Positions 18,283 to 28,132 of a stretch of 64,000 nucleotides of DNA are shown piece after piece. The notes under the pieces are model-generated. The model was given only the letters and a program-made list of their open reading frames with translations. It was not told the origin of the DNA and ran no database searches. Each line of letters starts with the position of its first letter. Positions within the stretch are counted from its first letter, which is position 1. A program made the translations under genes and the position numbers. This DNA is from a bacterium (GTDB taxonomy: Bacteria; CLD3; SB21): NCBI GenBank assembly GCA_019695335.1, contig JAIBAF010000005.1, forward strand, positions 27,921-91,920. Reading direction: 5' to 3'.

Positions 18283-18759
18283 TCAGAATTTACCAACGTC
18301 CGAAGGCGGCGGGGGTAGCAAAATTTTGGCGCCGCCAAGATTTTCCTGACTGGTTGATCCAAACAATACGGCATAGGTATATAGAGAAACACTATGGCCT
18401 TCCGGTATCGAGAACTGATGGCTTCCAGAAGTATTACTGACAAGGCTGTCAATCATCAATTTATTCGAAGATGCTGATAGTTGCGAAAAGCCGGTTTGAT
18501 CTGTTAGCCAGAATTGAATAGTCTCAGAAATATTAACGACCGTAAAATCATTAAGCGTTTCAAACGATTCTATTCCGGTACTATCGATGCGCCAAACTTC
18601 AAATTGACCGGATACGTGACTTCCATTTTGACCTTCAAATTTACCAATTCGAATAAGAGTTCGGTAGGAGTGGGAGGAACTTTCTGAAAACCCGCTATTG
18701 TCTTCGCAAGACAAAATTAACATCGCAACAAGAATAAAACGTAGGCTCATATTTCTCAC
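18283..18759 (-). CDS. Small putative lipoprotein of unknown function
   Basis: 158 residues. I chose the GTG at 18759 because GGAGGG (plus-strand CCCTCC at 18765-18770) lies 5 nt upstream; an ATG at 18750 and one at 18801 are in frame but worse placed. The start MRNMSLRFILVAMLILSC is a lipoprotein signal with the lipidated Cys in ILSC. The mature part is Ser/Thr-rich with beta-like segments (FEVWRIDSTGIESFE, TIQFWLTDQTGF) and ends in a proline-rich tail (LLPPPPSDVGKF). I recognise no family. It points convergently at the histidine kinase gene, with 34 bp between stops, and diverges from the GH3 gene. Its leader contains a TCGTATA-AA-TATACGA inverted repeat. Confidence 0.6.
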   Translation of the reverse strand: MRNMSLRFILVAMLILSCEDNSGFSESSSHSYRTLIRIGKFEGQNGSHVSGQFEVWRIDSTGIESFETLNDFTVVNISETIQFWLTDQTGFSQLSASSNKLMIDSLVSNTSGSHQFSIPEGHSVSLYTYAVLFGSTSQENLGGAKILLPPPPSDVGKF

Positions 18760-18776
18760 AAAATCCCTCCGATCCG

Positions 18777-18792
18777 TCGTATAAATATACGA
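18777..18792. promoter_or_regulatory. Inverted repeat in the divergent intergenic region
   Basis: TCGTATA and TATACGA (7-bp arms, 2-nt spacer) sit 7 nt beyond the ribosome binding site of the lipoprotein gene and about 68 nt from the GH3 start. Its symmetry and location between divergent genes fit an operator or an AT-rich promoter element. No cognate regulator is known; this rests on symmetry alone. Confidence 0.3.
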
Positions 18793-18859
18793 TGCCTTCA
18801 TTGCTTTAAAGAAAATTATGTACTTTAGTTTTATTTAAAAATCAACGTAATTACAATAT

Positions 18860-20335
18860 ATGATTCCTTTATCTCTTCGAGAAAAAATCGGCCAACTGAT
18901 TGTACCGAGGCTTGATTTTCCCAGTAATGATTTATCGTATGCCGAGAAATTGATCCGCGAATTTCATATTGGCAGTTTTATTCTTTTTGGCGGCGAATCA
19001 GATACGATCGCCGATATACTCAATCATGTACAATCAATCAGCCGGCATCCGTTACTGTTTTCAGCTGACCTTGAACGCGGTTTGGGACAGCAAGTAAGAG
19101 GAGCAACAACATTCCCGTATGCTATGGGTCTGGCCAACGCTGAACAGACGATGGCTTCGTCGATTCGTACTGCGGCCGCAATTACAGCTATCGAATCACG
19201 CGCCATAGGCATTCATTGGAATTACGCACCTGTAATAGACGTGAATAACAATCCGGATAATCCGATCATTAATATCCGCTCATTCGGTCACGACCTCAAT
19301 CAAGTGATTCAATATTCCACAGACTATATTCGGGGGTTGAAAGAAAATGGAATGTTGAGTACGGCCAAACATTTTCCGGGCCATGGCGATACGACTACGG
19401 ATTCTCATATTGCATTGCCTCGGCTCGATCATTCCGAATCACGATTACGCAATTTTGAATTGCTTCCATTTCACCATGCGGTGCAGCAGGGAGTGGATGC
19501 GATCATGGTCGGACATATCCAGGCGCCGGCGCTTGATCAGGAAAATTGGCCTGCAAGTTTATCGCAACGAATGGTATCGATTATTCGAGATGAATGGCGT
19601 TATGAGGGATTATTGGTTTCCGACGCTTTAATGATGGGAGCGATCAAAGAAAATTATTCTGAGGAAGAAGCAGCGATTCGAGCTATTCAGGCAGGAATTG
19701 ATCAGTTACTAATTCCCATAGATACTACACGTGCTTTTGAAATTATCGAAAAAGCCGTGCTAGATGGCCGTTTGAGTGAAGATCGTATCGATCAGTCAGT
19801 ATGCCGAATTTGGAACGCAAAAACAAAGATGAATTTAATTAAAAATCGGCAAGTTGATATCAAAGCGGCACAGGCAATTGTTGGATGCGAGGCTCATCAA
19901 AAAGAAGCGCAAAAAATTTTTTCGGCAAGTATTTCGAAAGACGCATGGTTTGGGATTGATTCGTCAACCGATGTTTGGTTTATTTTATCGGCGCCTAATA
20001 GTTTGAATCGATTGCGGTCAGAGTTGAAATTAAATTTTAAAATTTATGAAACGGTATTGGATGATCCATTACATGAAATGCCTGAATTGCGAGGGCGTTC
20101 TTTGATTGTCATCAGCGATCTTCGGCCGATGGCCTGGCGTAATGCCATTTCTTTTCCTGCCGCCGTTCAAAACATTCTCGATTTGAATTTTACAAGCAAA
20201 CGGCATTTGTTGATCAGTTGTGGAAGTCCTTATTTGAATTCAGGATTGAAGGAATTGAAAAATTATATATGTACGTATGGCGATGATGGCGTCATCCAGG
20301 AGTTAATCACTCAACGCTTGACTCAAGGAGCTTGA
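18860..20335 (+). CDS. Glycoside hydrolase family 3 protein, NagZ-like beta-N-acetylhexosaminidase
   Basis: 491 residues, with no signal peptide, so probably cytoplasmic. NagZ enzymes cleave N-acetylglucosamine from muropeptide fragments during cell-wall recycling. The GH3 barrel shows LLFSADLERG (substrate-binding strand) and the NagZ signature KHFPGHGDTTTDSH at residues 170-183, with D181/H183 as the general acid/base pair. The catalytic nucleophile is D255 in LLVSDALMMGAI. The domain ends near residue 340; a C-terminal region of about 150 residues (alpha/beta, GH3_C-like) follows. E. coli NagZ lacks this extension, while many Bacteroidetes/Firmicutes homologues carry one. No clear Shine-Dalgarno precedes ATG 18860. 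It overlaps the convergent glycosidase-like gene by 13 nt at the 3' ends. Confidence 0.88.
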   Translation: MIPLSLREKIGQLIVPRLDFPSNDLSYAEKLIREFHIGSFILFGGESDTIADILNHVQSISRHPLLFSADLERGLGQQVRGATTFPYAMGLANAEQTMASSIRTAAAITAIESRAIGIHWNYAPVIDVNNNPDNPIINIRSFGHDLNQVIQYSTDYIRGLKENGMLSTAKHFPGHGDTTTDSHIALPRLDHSESRLRNFELLPFHHAVQQGVDAIMVGHIQAPALDQENWPASLSQRMVSIIRDEWRYEGLLVSDALMMGAIKENYSEEEAAIRAIQAGIDQLLIPIDTTRAFEIIEKAVLDGRLSEDRIDQSVCRIWNAKTKMNLIKNRQVDIKAAQAIVGCEAHQKEAQKIFSASISKDAWFGIDSSTDVWFILSAPNSLNRLRSELKLNFKIYETVLDDPLHEMPELRGRSLIVISDLRPMAWRNAISFPAAVQNILDLNFTSKRHLLISCGSPYLNSGLKELKNYICTYGDDGVIQELITQRLTQGA

Positions 20336-22380
20336 TAATATTTTTTGAGAACGGTCTCGGCTTTTTTACCTTTTAATTGAAAAGATTTGTCCCCGGTCCG
20401 CGGCGAACGCCCGCTTTCCCATTTCCACCAGAATAATCCGCCCGCCCACGACTGTTGCATAAATTCTTTCATTGTCTGATCGTAGCCCAAAGCCTGCACG
20501 TCTTCGGAAGCAGTTTGAGAAAAAATTTCTTCGTGAGGGCTGAGAAGCGCATATTCGATGCTCGGAAATCCGACTTCGGTCAGAACAATTTTCCGGTTCC
20601 ATTTTTTGGACAGTGCATCAAATTGTTCTGACAGTACATTCAAACGTTTTTCAATGTCTTCTTGGGAATAGCTTTGTCCATCGGCTAATGGGAAATAATG
20701 TTGAACGCCTATAAAATCCAACTGATCCCAGAATTGAATTTTATCGTATTCGTCAAACCAATTGCCGCCGTACGTCAAGTATCCTTTGTAAGCTGTACGT
20801 GCATAACGAATGATCCGTAACCACATCGCTGTATGGGTCGACATATTTGGCAATTCCACACACATGCATAAACTTTCCATGCCGGTAAGTTCGGCGATCA
20901 ACGCATGATAGACCACAAACTGAGTAAACGTATTTTCCCAAATTTTCAAATTATCATCACCCTCGACTTTGATTTTTCCACACCAGACGCCATTGCCAAG
21001 CCAAATATGAGGTTTCATCATAACGGATAATCCTATTTCATGTGCGTCCTCCGTCGCTTTATACAGGCTTCCGAGAGTTTCGTCCCAATTATTGTCGAGT
21101 ACAAAAAAAACTTCGGGAGAAGTTTCGGTGTGCGAATAACCGAAAGGCGTTATGGAGACGGTATTGGCGCCGAGCGATTTGATTTCTTCTAATGATTGCC
21201 GTGATCGTTGAGACATATAGCCCGATTCAACTCCGTTCGTGTGTGCGTAACAAAGACCTTTGAAGAAAGGTACATCGGGCTTAGCGGGAAAATGAGTATT
21301 GACCTCCGGGAAACTCGGGTTAAAATTTTTGAAAAACTTCTCAGGATCTAAAAAAACATTCTTAGCTTGCATCGAAAACTTTTCCCAAAACAACTCAGAT
21401 AAATACGTGTAAAGAAATGGATTTTGGTCCGGAGATTTTTCCCGAAGCAATTTGGATGGCGTAATAAGATTAAGTAAAGATTCGCGTTCTTGCCACCATG
21501 ACAAAGGTTTACCAAAAAAAGTTTGTGCATGAAAAACGCCCAAACCTTCAATCAGCCAGGGGTAGCGATTACCATAAGTTTGATAAGCAAGAAATATGGA
21601 TAATAGTTCCGGGAATCGGTTTTTGACCAACTTCGAATTAACAACATGGATTCGATTTTTTTCAAAATCGTACGAGTATTCCATGATATTACCGGTCATT
21701 TTTGCTTTCGTTTCATAATCGGCATAAACAAAAACGGATGGAACAGAAACTCCAGGATATTTTGTAATGATTTCTTTAACTCGATGAGGATCGTATGGGA
21801 TCGATTGGCCGTGAAATTGAATTCCATCACCGGTGATGGAAGCCGCCTGTTCATAATGGCGGCGTTCTTCAAAAAGATTGACGTCATTAGTCCAGATATT
21901 TCCATTGCGATGTTCAGCGAAGACGATCTGCTCACGCGAACGCACCATGACGATCTCATCGGAGCCGGTATCGTTTTCAATCATTTGCCGAATGGCGTCC
22001 AATATGGTCCATGGACGAACGCGGGCCGTCAAAATTCGTATCGAACCGGGAAGTTTATGGATAAGAGTGTAGGGTTCACGGATAAGCGATTCATTCTGAA
22101 TATGAATTGAATCTTTTGTGAGTCGAACGGAAGATGCCTGATAAACGGAGAGATCGTTAATATAGATTTTAAATTCGGCCGAATCGGAAAAACGGTACGG
22201 CCATTCATTGCGATCACGCCATCGTGCGGCCGATTCGAGGAATCGTTGCTTAAATTCATTCAGCGAATCGGGTACAACAATGTGAAAACTTTTTGGCAGT
22301 TCAGTCTTAGGGTTTGCAGGTGTACACGCGTACACATAAACGGCTGTGATCAACAGCCATCGGCTCATAGTTGGGTTCAT
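20323..22380 (-). CDS. Lipoprotein with degenerate peptidase-like N-half and TIM-barrel glycosidase-like C-half
   Basis: 685 residues. The N-terminus has a lipoprotein signal with C19 in YVYACT; a second Met at residue 5 (22368) could be the true start. Residues about 30-360 look like a peptidase-MA/gluzincin-type fold: FPELLSIFLAYQ followed by RYPWLIEGLGVFHAQ resembles HExxH...PxWLxEGLA, but the HExxH histidines are absent. Residues about 370-680 resemble GH113-like TIM barrels: GLCYAHTN start, LGANTVSITPFGY, candidate acid/base E in CVELPN (about 508) and nucleophile E in VLTEVGFPS (about 602), then a WWKWE near the end. It is probably an envelope glycosidase or glycan-binding lipoprotein. 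It lies 19 bp downstream of the DUF4139 gene, likely co-transcribed. Both domain assignments are from motif pattern only. Confidence 0.6.
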   Translation of the reverse strand: MNPTMSRWLLITAVYVYACTPANPKTELPKSFHIVVPDSLNEFKQRFLESAARWRDRNEWPYRFSDSAEFKIYINDLSVYQASSVRLTKDSIHIQNESLIREPYTLIHKLPGSIRILTARVRPWTILDAIRQMIENDTGSDEIVMVRSREQIVFAEHRNGNIWTNDVNLFEERRHYEQAASITGDGIQFHGQSIPYDPHRVKEIITKYPGVSVPSVFVYADYETKAKMTGNIMEYSYDFEKNRIHVVNSKLVKNRFPELLSIFLAYQTYGNRYPWLIEGLGVFHAQTFFGKPLSWWQERESLLNLITPSKLLREKSPDQNPFLYTYLSELFWEKFSMQAKNVFLDPEKFFKNFNPSFPEVNTHFPAKPDVPFFKGLCYAHTNGVESGYMSQRSRQSLEEIKSLGANTVSITPFGYSHTETSPEVFFVLDNNWDETLGSLYKATEDAHEIGLSVMMKPHIWLGNGVWCGKIKVEGDDNLKIWENTFTQFVVYHALIAELTGMESLCMCVELPNMSTHTAMWLRIIRYARTAYKGYLTYGGNWFDEYDKIQFWDQLDFIGVQHYFPLADGQSYSQEDIEKRLNVLSEQFDALSKKWNRKIVLTEVGFPSIEYALLSPHEEIFSQTASEDVQALGYDQTMKEFMQQSWAGGLFWWKWESGRSPRTGDKSFQLKGKKAETVLKKYYQAP

Positions 22381-22399
22381 GCAATGAAATAAAAATTTA

Positions 22400-23956
22400 T
22401 TAGTAGTTCCTTAGAAAGACTTCATACTGGTATTTCAATTGTTTTGTTTCACCGGCTTTGACCGGTATTTCCCATGTGACGGAATTTTCCTGATTCAACG
22501 CACTGCCGATTTTGACAATTTGTTTGATTTTCGGTTGATCGCTTGCGGTAAGGATTTTACCGGTAATGGGACGGTACACCGTGACGGTGACATCTTCGTT
22601 CTTAGAATTATTGATCGTGATTTCGCCATTGACCGAAACGAGATCATATACATAACCGTCTTTACGTTTGATGTCTTCTTTACGTGACAATTCTTTTTCG
22701 TCGTCTTCGACCAGGATGTCGGGCGCGACGGTGATTTTAAGATTATTAGATGATTTCATGGCCGTATATTTCAAAATATCCTGACCAAGCGCTCGCCCGT
22801 TTTGCATGGTCATAGCGCTGCCGGTCGTCCATGGAAAATTGGATTTGTTCTCAAGTTTGATCGAATGCCACACTTCATGCGGTCCTTTACTAGCGTTATC
22901 ATATTGTTGGTTTTGATTAAGCCCGTTGGGGACCGATACTTCGTAAATATGACGGTAGGGTACAGTAGCCGAAAAAATATTGTATTGCGCGCGTTCGCCT
23001 TTTTTCAAAGAAACATTTTTTAAATTGTAAAAAAATAAATCGCCTTCGGCTTCGCCTTTCAGAGCTTCAAAATCACCAAAATCCACACGACTATCGCCAC
23101 TGCCATAAGAAATTTCCTGCGCTGCAATATTAGCGAAAGCACCTCCGTAAGGAGCCGGTGCATTCTCGTTCCGGGATAGCGTTTGGAGAAAATTAGAAAT
23201 AAATTGATTAGCTGTCAAAGGAGCTTCGACATTTGAAAATAAAAAATGAGGATATCCGACGACAAAATTAAGGTTCACTTTATCCAGGTCTTCTGTGTCG
23301 TTGATCAACGAAGCCGATAGGACCAGTTGAGCATTTTTGTCATCGAGTAAATCGACGCGGTACGATGGAACCCATCCCAATCCTTTCTGGAAATAAATCA
23401 TTTGAAAAGGAGCTTCCGTTTTGACCGTGTTGGTCTTGATTTTTAAGACGGTTTTGTAAGTTGAGTCATCAAAAGTTGTTGCAAAATTTTCAGGAAATTC
23501 GACCCGATGTGTGTACCACGATGCATGCAGAACCTGGATTTGGTTGCCGATTTTAAGTGTGATCATGGTTTTGTCGTCGGAACCGTTAACCGCCAAAAGA
23601 ATCGCGTTAATCGGAGCGTCTTTATCGTTACCTGTGTGCCAGACAACTTTTTTTCCAACGTTGGCTTTTAGCAGCTCGAAAAAATTAGCGGCCTCGCGTT
23701 TATCAGCCGTTTTCTCTTTAACAGCTTTGATTTCGTCTACGGTTATATTTTTTTCGGTTGAAGCTAACCAGATCGTGCCGAACATCGCTTGCGGAAAGAG
23801 CCCGATGGTTCCTGAGCCTTGACTGAGCTTGACCGATCCTTCGGCGACGTAAAAAGCGGAACCGTTTTTGAAAACGTCCACGGTTTTGATTTTCAAATCG
23901 GATTGGGCAATGACAAATTGCGATAACGCAATCATGAAAAAAATTATTTTCTTCAT
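22400..23956 (-). CDS. Secreted DUF4139-domain protein
   Basis: 518 residues. The ATG at 23956 is preferred: AGGA lies 9 nt upstream, whereas the ATG at 23965 directly abuts that site. The signal peptide MKKIIFFMIALSQFVIAQS is cleaved before DLKIKTVDVFKNGSAFYVAEG, a typical start of DUF4140/DUF4139 proteins. The middle (QMIYFQKGLGWVPSYRVDLL and LVLSASLINDTEDLDKVNL) matches the DUF4139 core, and the end (ENSVTWEIPVKAGETKQLKYQYEVFL) is its canonical last strand. No enzymatic residue is recognised. The family is usually periplasmic or exported and of unknown function. It is the first gene of a two-gene unit with the glycosidase-like lipoprotein. Confidence 0.8.
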   Translation of the reverse strand: MKKIIFFMIALSQFVIAQSDLKIKTVDVFKNGSAFYVAEGSVKLSQGSGTIGLFPQAMFGTIWLASTEKNITVDEIKAVKEKTADKREAANFFELLKANVGKKVVWHTGNDKDAPINAILLAVNGSDDKTMITLKIGNQIQVLHASWYTHRVEFPENFATTFDDSTYKTVLKIKTNTVKTEAPFQMIYFQKGLGWVPSYRVDLLDDKNAQLVLSASLINDTEDLDKVNLNFVVGYPHFLFSNVEAPLTANQFISNFLQTLSRNENAPAPYGGAFANIAAQEISYGSGDSRVDFGDFEALKGEAEGDLFFYNLKNVSLKKGERAQYNIFSATVPYRHIYEVSVPNGLNQNQQYDNASKGPHEVWHSIKLENKSNFPWTTGSAMTMQNGRALGQDILKYTAMKSSNNLKITVAPDILVEDDEKELSRKEDIKRKDGYVYDLVSVNGEITINNSKNEDVTVTVYRPITGKILTASDQPKIKQIVKIGSALNQENSVTWEIPVKAGETKQLKYQYEVFLRNY

Positions 23957-24117
23957 GGCGGACATTCCTTTTTTAGGATGAAAAAATTAAAAAATGGATT
24001 GAATTCTGAAACTTCTGAAAAGTGATAAAACTGAATGACATAAGCAATACAGGTTTGTCATTGATGGTAAATGCCTTGATGTAGCATGATTGATAGTTCA
24101 CAGCTCCAAAATATATC

Positions 24118-24146
24118 TTGCGTGTGGAAATCCATTCAAATATATT
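24118..24146 (+). promoter_or_regulatory. Candidate promoter for the thiC leader
   Basis: TTGCGT (24118-24123), a 17-nt spacer and TATATT (24141-24146) resemble a housekeeping promoter with a strong -10 and a weak -35. Initiation about 7 nt downstream would place the start just before the riboswitch P1 helix at 24176. In the rest of the gap, 23957-24117, I see nothing else apart from AT-rich sequence. Confidence 0.4.
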
Positions 24147-24175
24147 AGATCGCGTTCTTCGACAATAGGATTGAA

Positions 24176-24256
24176 TCGTTAGGGGTTGTTTCCTTTAGGA
24201 GACTGAGATTATACCCTTTGAACCTGACCCGAGATAATACCGGCGTAGGGAAACGA
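24176..24256 (+). promoter_or_regulatory. TPP (thiamine pyrophosphate) riboswitch
   Basis: The conserved THI-box core is plain: AGGGG at 24181-24185, CTGAGAT at 24203-24209, ACCCTTTGAACCTGA at 24213-24227, and GATAATACCGGCGTAGGGAA at 24232-24251. These are the TPP-binding pyrimidine sensor (CUGAGA) and pyrophosphate-sensor helices. P1 can close by pairing TCGTT (24176-24180) with AACGA (24252-24256). It lies 100 nt upstream of thiC, with an intrinsic terminator between, so TPP should switch thiC off by premature termination. Confidence 0.95.
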
Positions 24257-24269
24257 AAATGTAAATTTT

Positions 24270-24307
24270 AAACCGTTTCCTCATTTCCAGGAGACGGTTT
24301 TTTTATT
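24270..24307 (+). terminator. Riboswitch-controlled intrinsic terminator (attenuator)
   Basis: An 11-bp stem (24270-24280 with 24290-24300, one G-T pair, 9-nt loop) is followed by TTTTATTT. The left arm contains CGTTTCC (24274-24280), which is also complementary to GGAAACG at 24249-24255 at the edge of the riboswitch. Those two structures exclude each other, as do P1 and the antiterminator, giving a simple transcription-attenuation switch. Confidence 0.85.
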
Positions 24308-24310
24308 TGA

Positions 24311-26242
<1,932 letters not shown>

Positions 26243-26275
26243 CCGGTTTTTCATTGGGATCTACTTTTAAAAATT

Positions 26276-26312
26276 AATCGGCAGAAGTTAATAATTTCTG
26301 CCGATTTTTTTG
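26276..26312. terminator. Bidirectional intrinsic terminator between thiC and the receiver gene
   Basis: An 11-bp perfect stem (26276-26286 with 26296-26306, 9-nt loop) is followed by a T-run on the + strand; on the minus strand the same stem is followed by TTAATTTTTAAAAG. It can serve both convergent genes, and its + strand T-run reaches the stop of the receiver gene. Confidence 0.85.
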
Positions 26313-26717
26313 TCAATGCGTGCGAATGACGTGTTGACGAATTGCAGTTGCTTCGCGAATAATGTGTTCGACGCGTTCAAGCAAATGGTTTTTGTCAATA
26401 GGTAATTCTAAACACTCGTCTGCGCCGATTTCATAATTCATGTGGTCAACCATGTCGTTATCCACTGACGGGATAAACAGGAATGCAGTGAATGGCATGT
26501 CTTTCATTTGCCTGACTTCATGATGGAACGTGCATCCGTCAATGCCCTGCATGGTCAGATCGCAAATGACTAATTCGGGTTTTTCTTTTTGTATGACGGA
26601 GAAAGCGTCGTGCGGATCGCCGGACAACAGAACTTGAAAACGGCCACCTTTCAGGTATAGGTTTATCAAGGACAACATTTCAGGGTCATCATCAAGTACG
26701 AGGATTTTTGGGGTCAT
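26313..26717 (-). CDS. Single-domain response-regulator-like protein with atypical receiver
   Basis: 134 residues from the ATG at 26717, which has AGGAGACC (plus-strand 26723-26730) ahead of it; longer in-frame starts up to 26813 lack one. The fold is a stand-alone receiver: KILVLDDD (acidic cluster D9-D11), phosphoacceptor D53 in LVICDLTMQGIDG, and a GADE alpha4-beta5 segment. Two conserved switch positions are changed: the Ser/Thr at the end of beta4 is replaced in FIPSV (P83/S84), and the Lys of the KP motif is Leu (L105 in CLELPID). It can probably still be phosphorylated weakly or act phosphorylation-independently. There is no output domain and no kinase next to it. It is transcribed toward thiC and ends at a shared terminator. 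Confidence 0.85.
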   Translation of the reverse strand: MTPKILVLDDDPEMLSLINLYLKGGRFQVLLSGDPHDAFSVIQKEKPELVICDLTMQGIDGCTFHHEVRQMKDMPFTAFLFIPSVDNDMVDHMNYEIGADECLELPIDKNHLLERVEHIIREATAIRQHVIRTH

Positions 26718-26900
26718 GGGCGGGTCTCCTTTCTGCCCCAAGATGGCGGATAAATTTACTTCGAAATTTTGCCAAATACAAGCTGCCAAGTGCTGTATTT
26801 TCACCGCCCGCAAGGCCTTTTTACTTGATTGTCTTTCAAAAAAAACTTAAACTTAGGCGCTTAAAATGATACGGCAACACTCACGATTGGGAGAAAATTC

Positions 26901-28079
26901 ATGACACCATTTTCAGTTGCACCTGCCAAAGCGATGAGCCGGTTGGGTACGGAAACGGCATTTGAAGTTTTGGTCAAAGCAAAGGCTCTCGAAGCGCAGG
27001 GTAAAGAAATTATTCATTTGGAAATCGGGGAACCGGATTTCGATACACCGTCGAATATTACTGAAGCGGCGATTAAAGCATTGCGTGAAGGATGGACGCA
27101 TTACGGCCCGGCGGCCGGATTACCGGAACTTCGGCAAGCCATTGCCCAGTATATCGGCTCCATGCGCCATATCGACGTATCGCCGGATGAAGTCGTGGTG
27201 ACGCCCGGCGGTAAACCGATTATTTTCTTTCCGATTCTCGCGCTCGCACAGGAAGGCGATGAAGTGATTTATCCCAATCCTGGATTTCCGATTTACGAAT
27301 CGATGATCAATTTTGTCGGCGCCAAAGCGGTGCCGTTGAAAATCAGCGAAGACAAAGATTTTCGTTTCGATATCAATGAGCTGAAATCGAAAATCAATTC
27401 AAAAACCAAAATGGTAATTATCAATTCCCCGGCTAATCCGACAGGCGGTGTTTTGAGTGAGCAGGATATTCGTGAAATTGCAGATTTGGTCAAACAGTAT
27501 AACTGTTATGTGATGTCGGATGAAATTTACAGCCGGATTCTTTACGGCCATCAGCATCACAGCATTGCATCACTGCCGGGAATGAAGGAGCGTACAATCA
27601 TTTTGGATGGTTTTTCAAAAACGTATTCCATGACGGGCTGGCGCGCAGGCTATGGCGTGATGAATAAAGAATTGGCAGCGATGGTAACGAAACTGATGAC
27701 GAACAGCAATTCGTGTACAAACAGTTTTGTCCAACGCGCATGCGTTGAGGCCCTGAAAGGTCCGCAGGATTCAGTCGATAAAATGCTCGCCGAATTCCAA
27801 CGCCGGCGTGATTTTATGGTCGACGGATTGAATAAGATCAAAGGTTTCTCATGCAAAAAACCTTTAGGCGCTTTTTATGTATTTCCCAATATCACGAAAA
27901 CAGGAATGGATTCACGAAAATTGGGAGATTATTTGCTGAACGAAGCAGGCGTCGCGGCGTTGTCAGGCACGGCGTTTGGCGATTTCGGGCAAGGTTATTT
28001 AAGATTCTCATATGCCAATTCGATTGAAAATATTGCGAAAGCAATTGAGCGAATTGATAAAGCTATTAATAAGCTGTAA
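26901..28079 (+). CDS. Pyridoxal-phosphate-dependent aminotransferase, class I/II
   Basis: 392 residues, the usual fold-type I length. Characteristic blocks: LEIGEPDFDTP near the N-terminus, GWTHYGPAAGLPELRQAIA, VVVTPGGKPIIFF, EGDEVIYPNPGFPIYESM, INSPANPTGG (PLP-binding Asn), MSDEIYSRI (Asp and Tyr contacting PLP) and SKTYSMTGWRAGYG with the Schiff-base lysine K240. The C-terminal Arg that binds substrate carboxylate is in YLRFSYANS. GGGAG at about 26888-26892 supports ATG 26901. The family includes aspartate, alanine and related aminotransferases; substrate cannot be fixed from sequence alone. It is 53 bp upstream of gcvT in the same direction, so co-transcription is possible. Confidence 0.9.
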   Translation: MTPFSVAPAKAMSRLGTETAFEVLVKAKALEAQGKEIIHLEIGEPDFDTPSNITEAAIKALREGWTHYGPAAGLPELRQAIAQYIGSMRHIDVSPDEVVVTPGGKPIIFFPILALAQEGDEVIYPNPGFPIYESMINFVGAKAVPLKISEDKDFRFDINELKSKINSKTKMVIINSPANPTGGVLSEQDIREIADLVKQYNCYVMSDEIYSRILYGHQHHSIASLPGMKERTIILDGFSKTYSMTGWRAGYGVMNKELAAMVTKLMTNSNSCTNSFVQRACVEALKGPQDSVDKMLAEFQRRRDFMVDGLNKIKGFSCKKPLGAFYVFPNITKTGMDSRKLGDYLLNEAGVAALSGTAFGDFGQGYLRFSYANSIENIAKAIERIDKAINKL

Positions 28080-28132
28080 AAGGATCAGAACCGTTAAAAG
28101 CTTATGTACTAAAAATTCTAGGAGAGATTACA

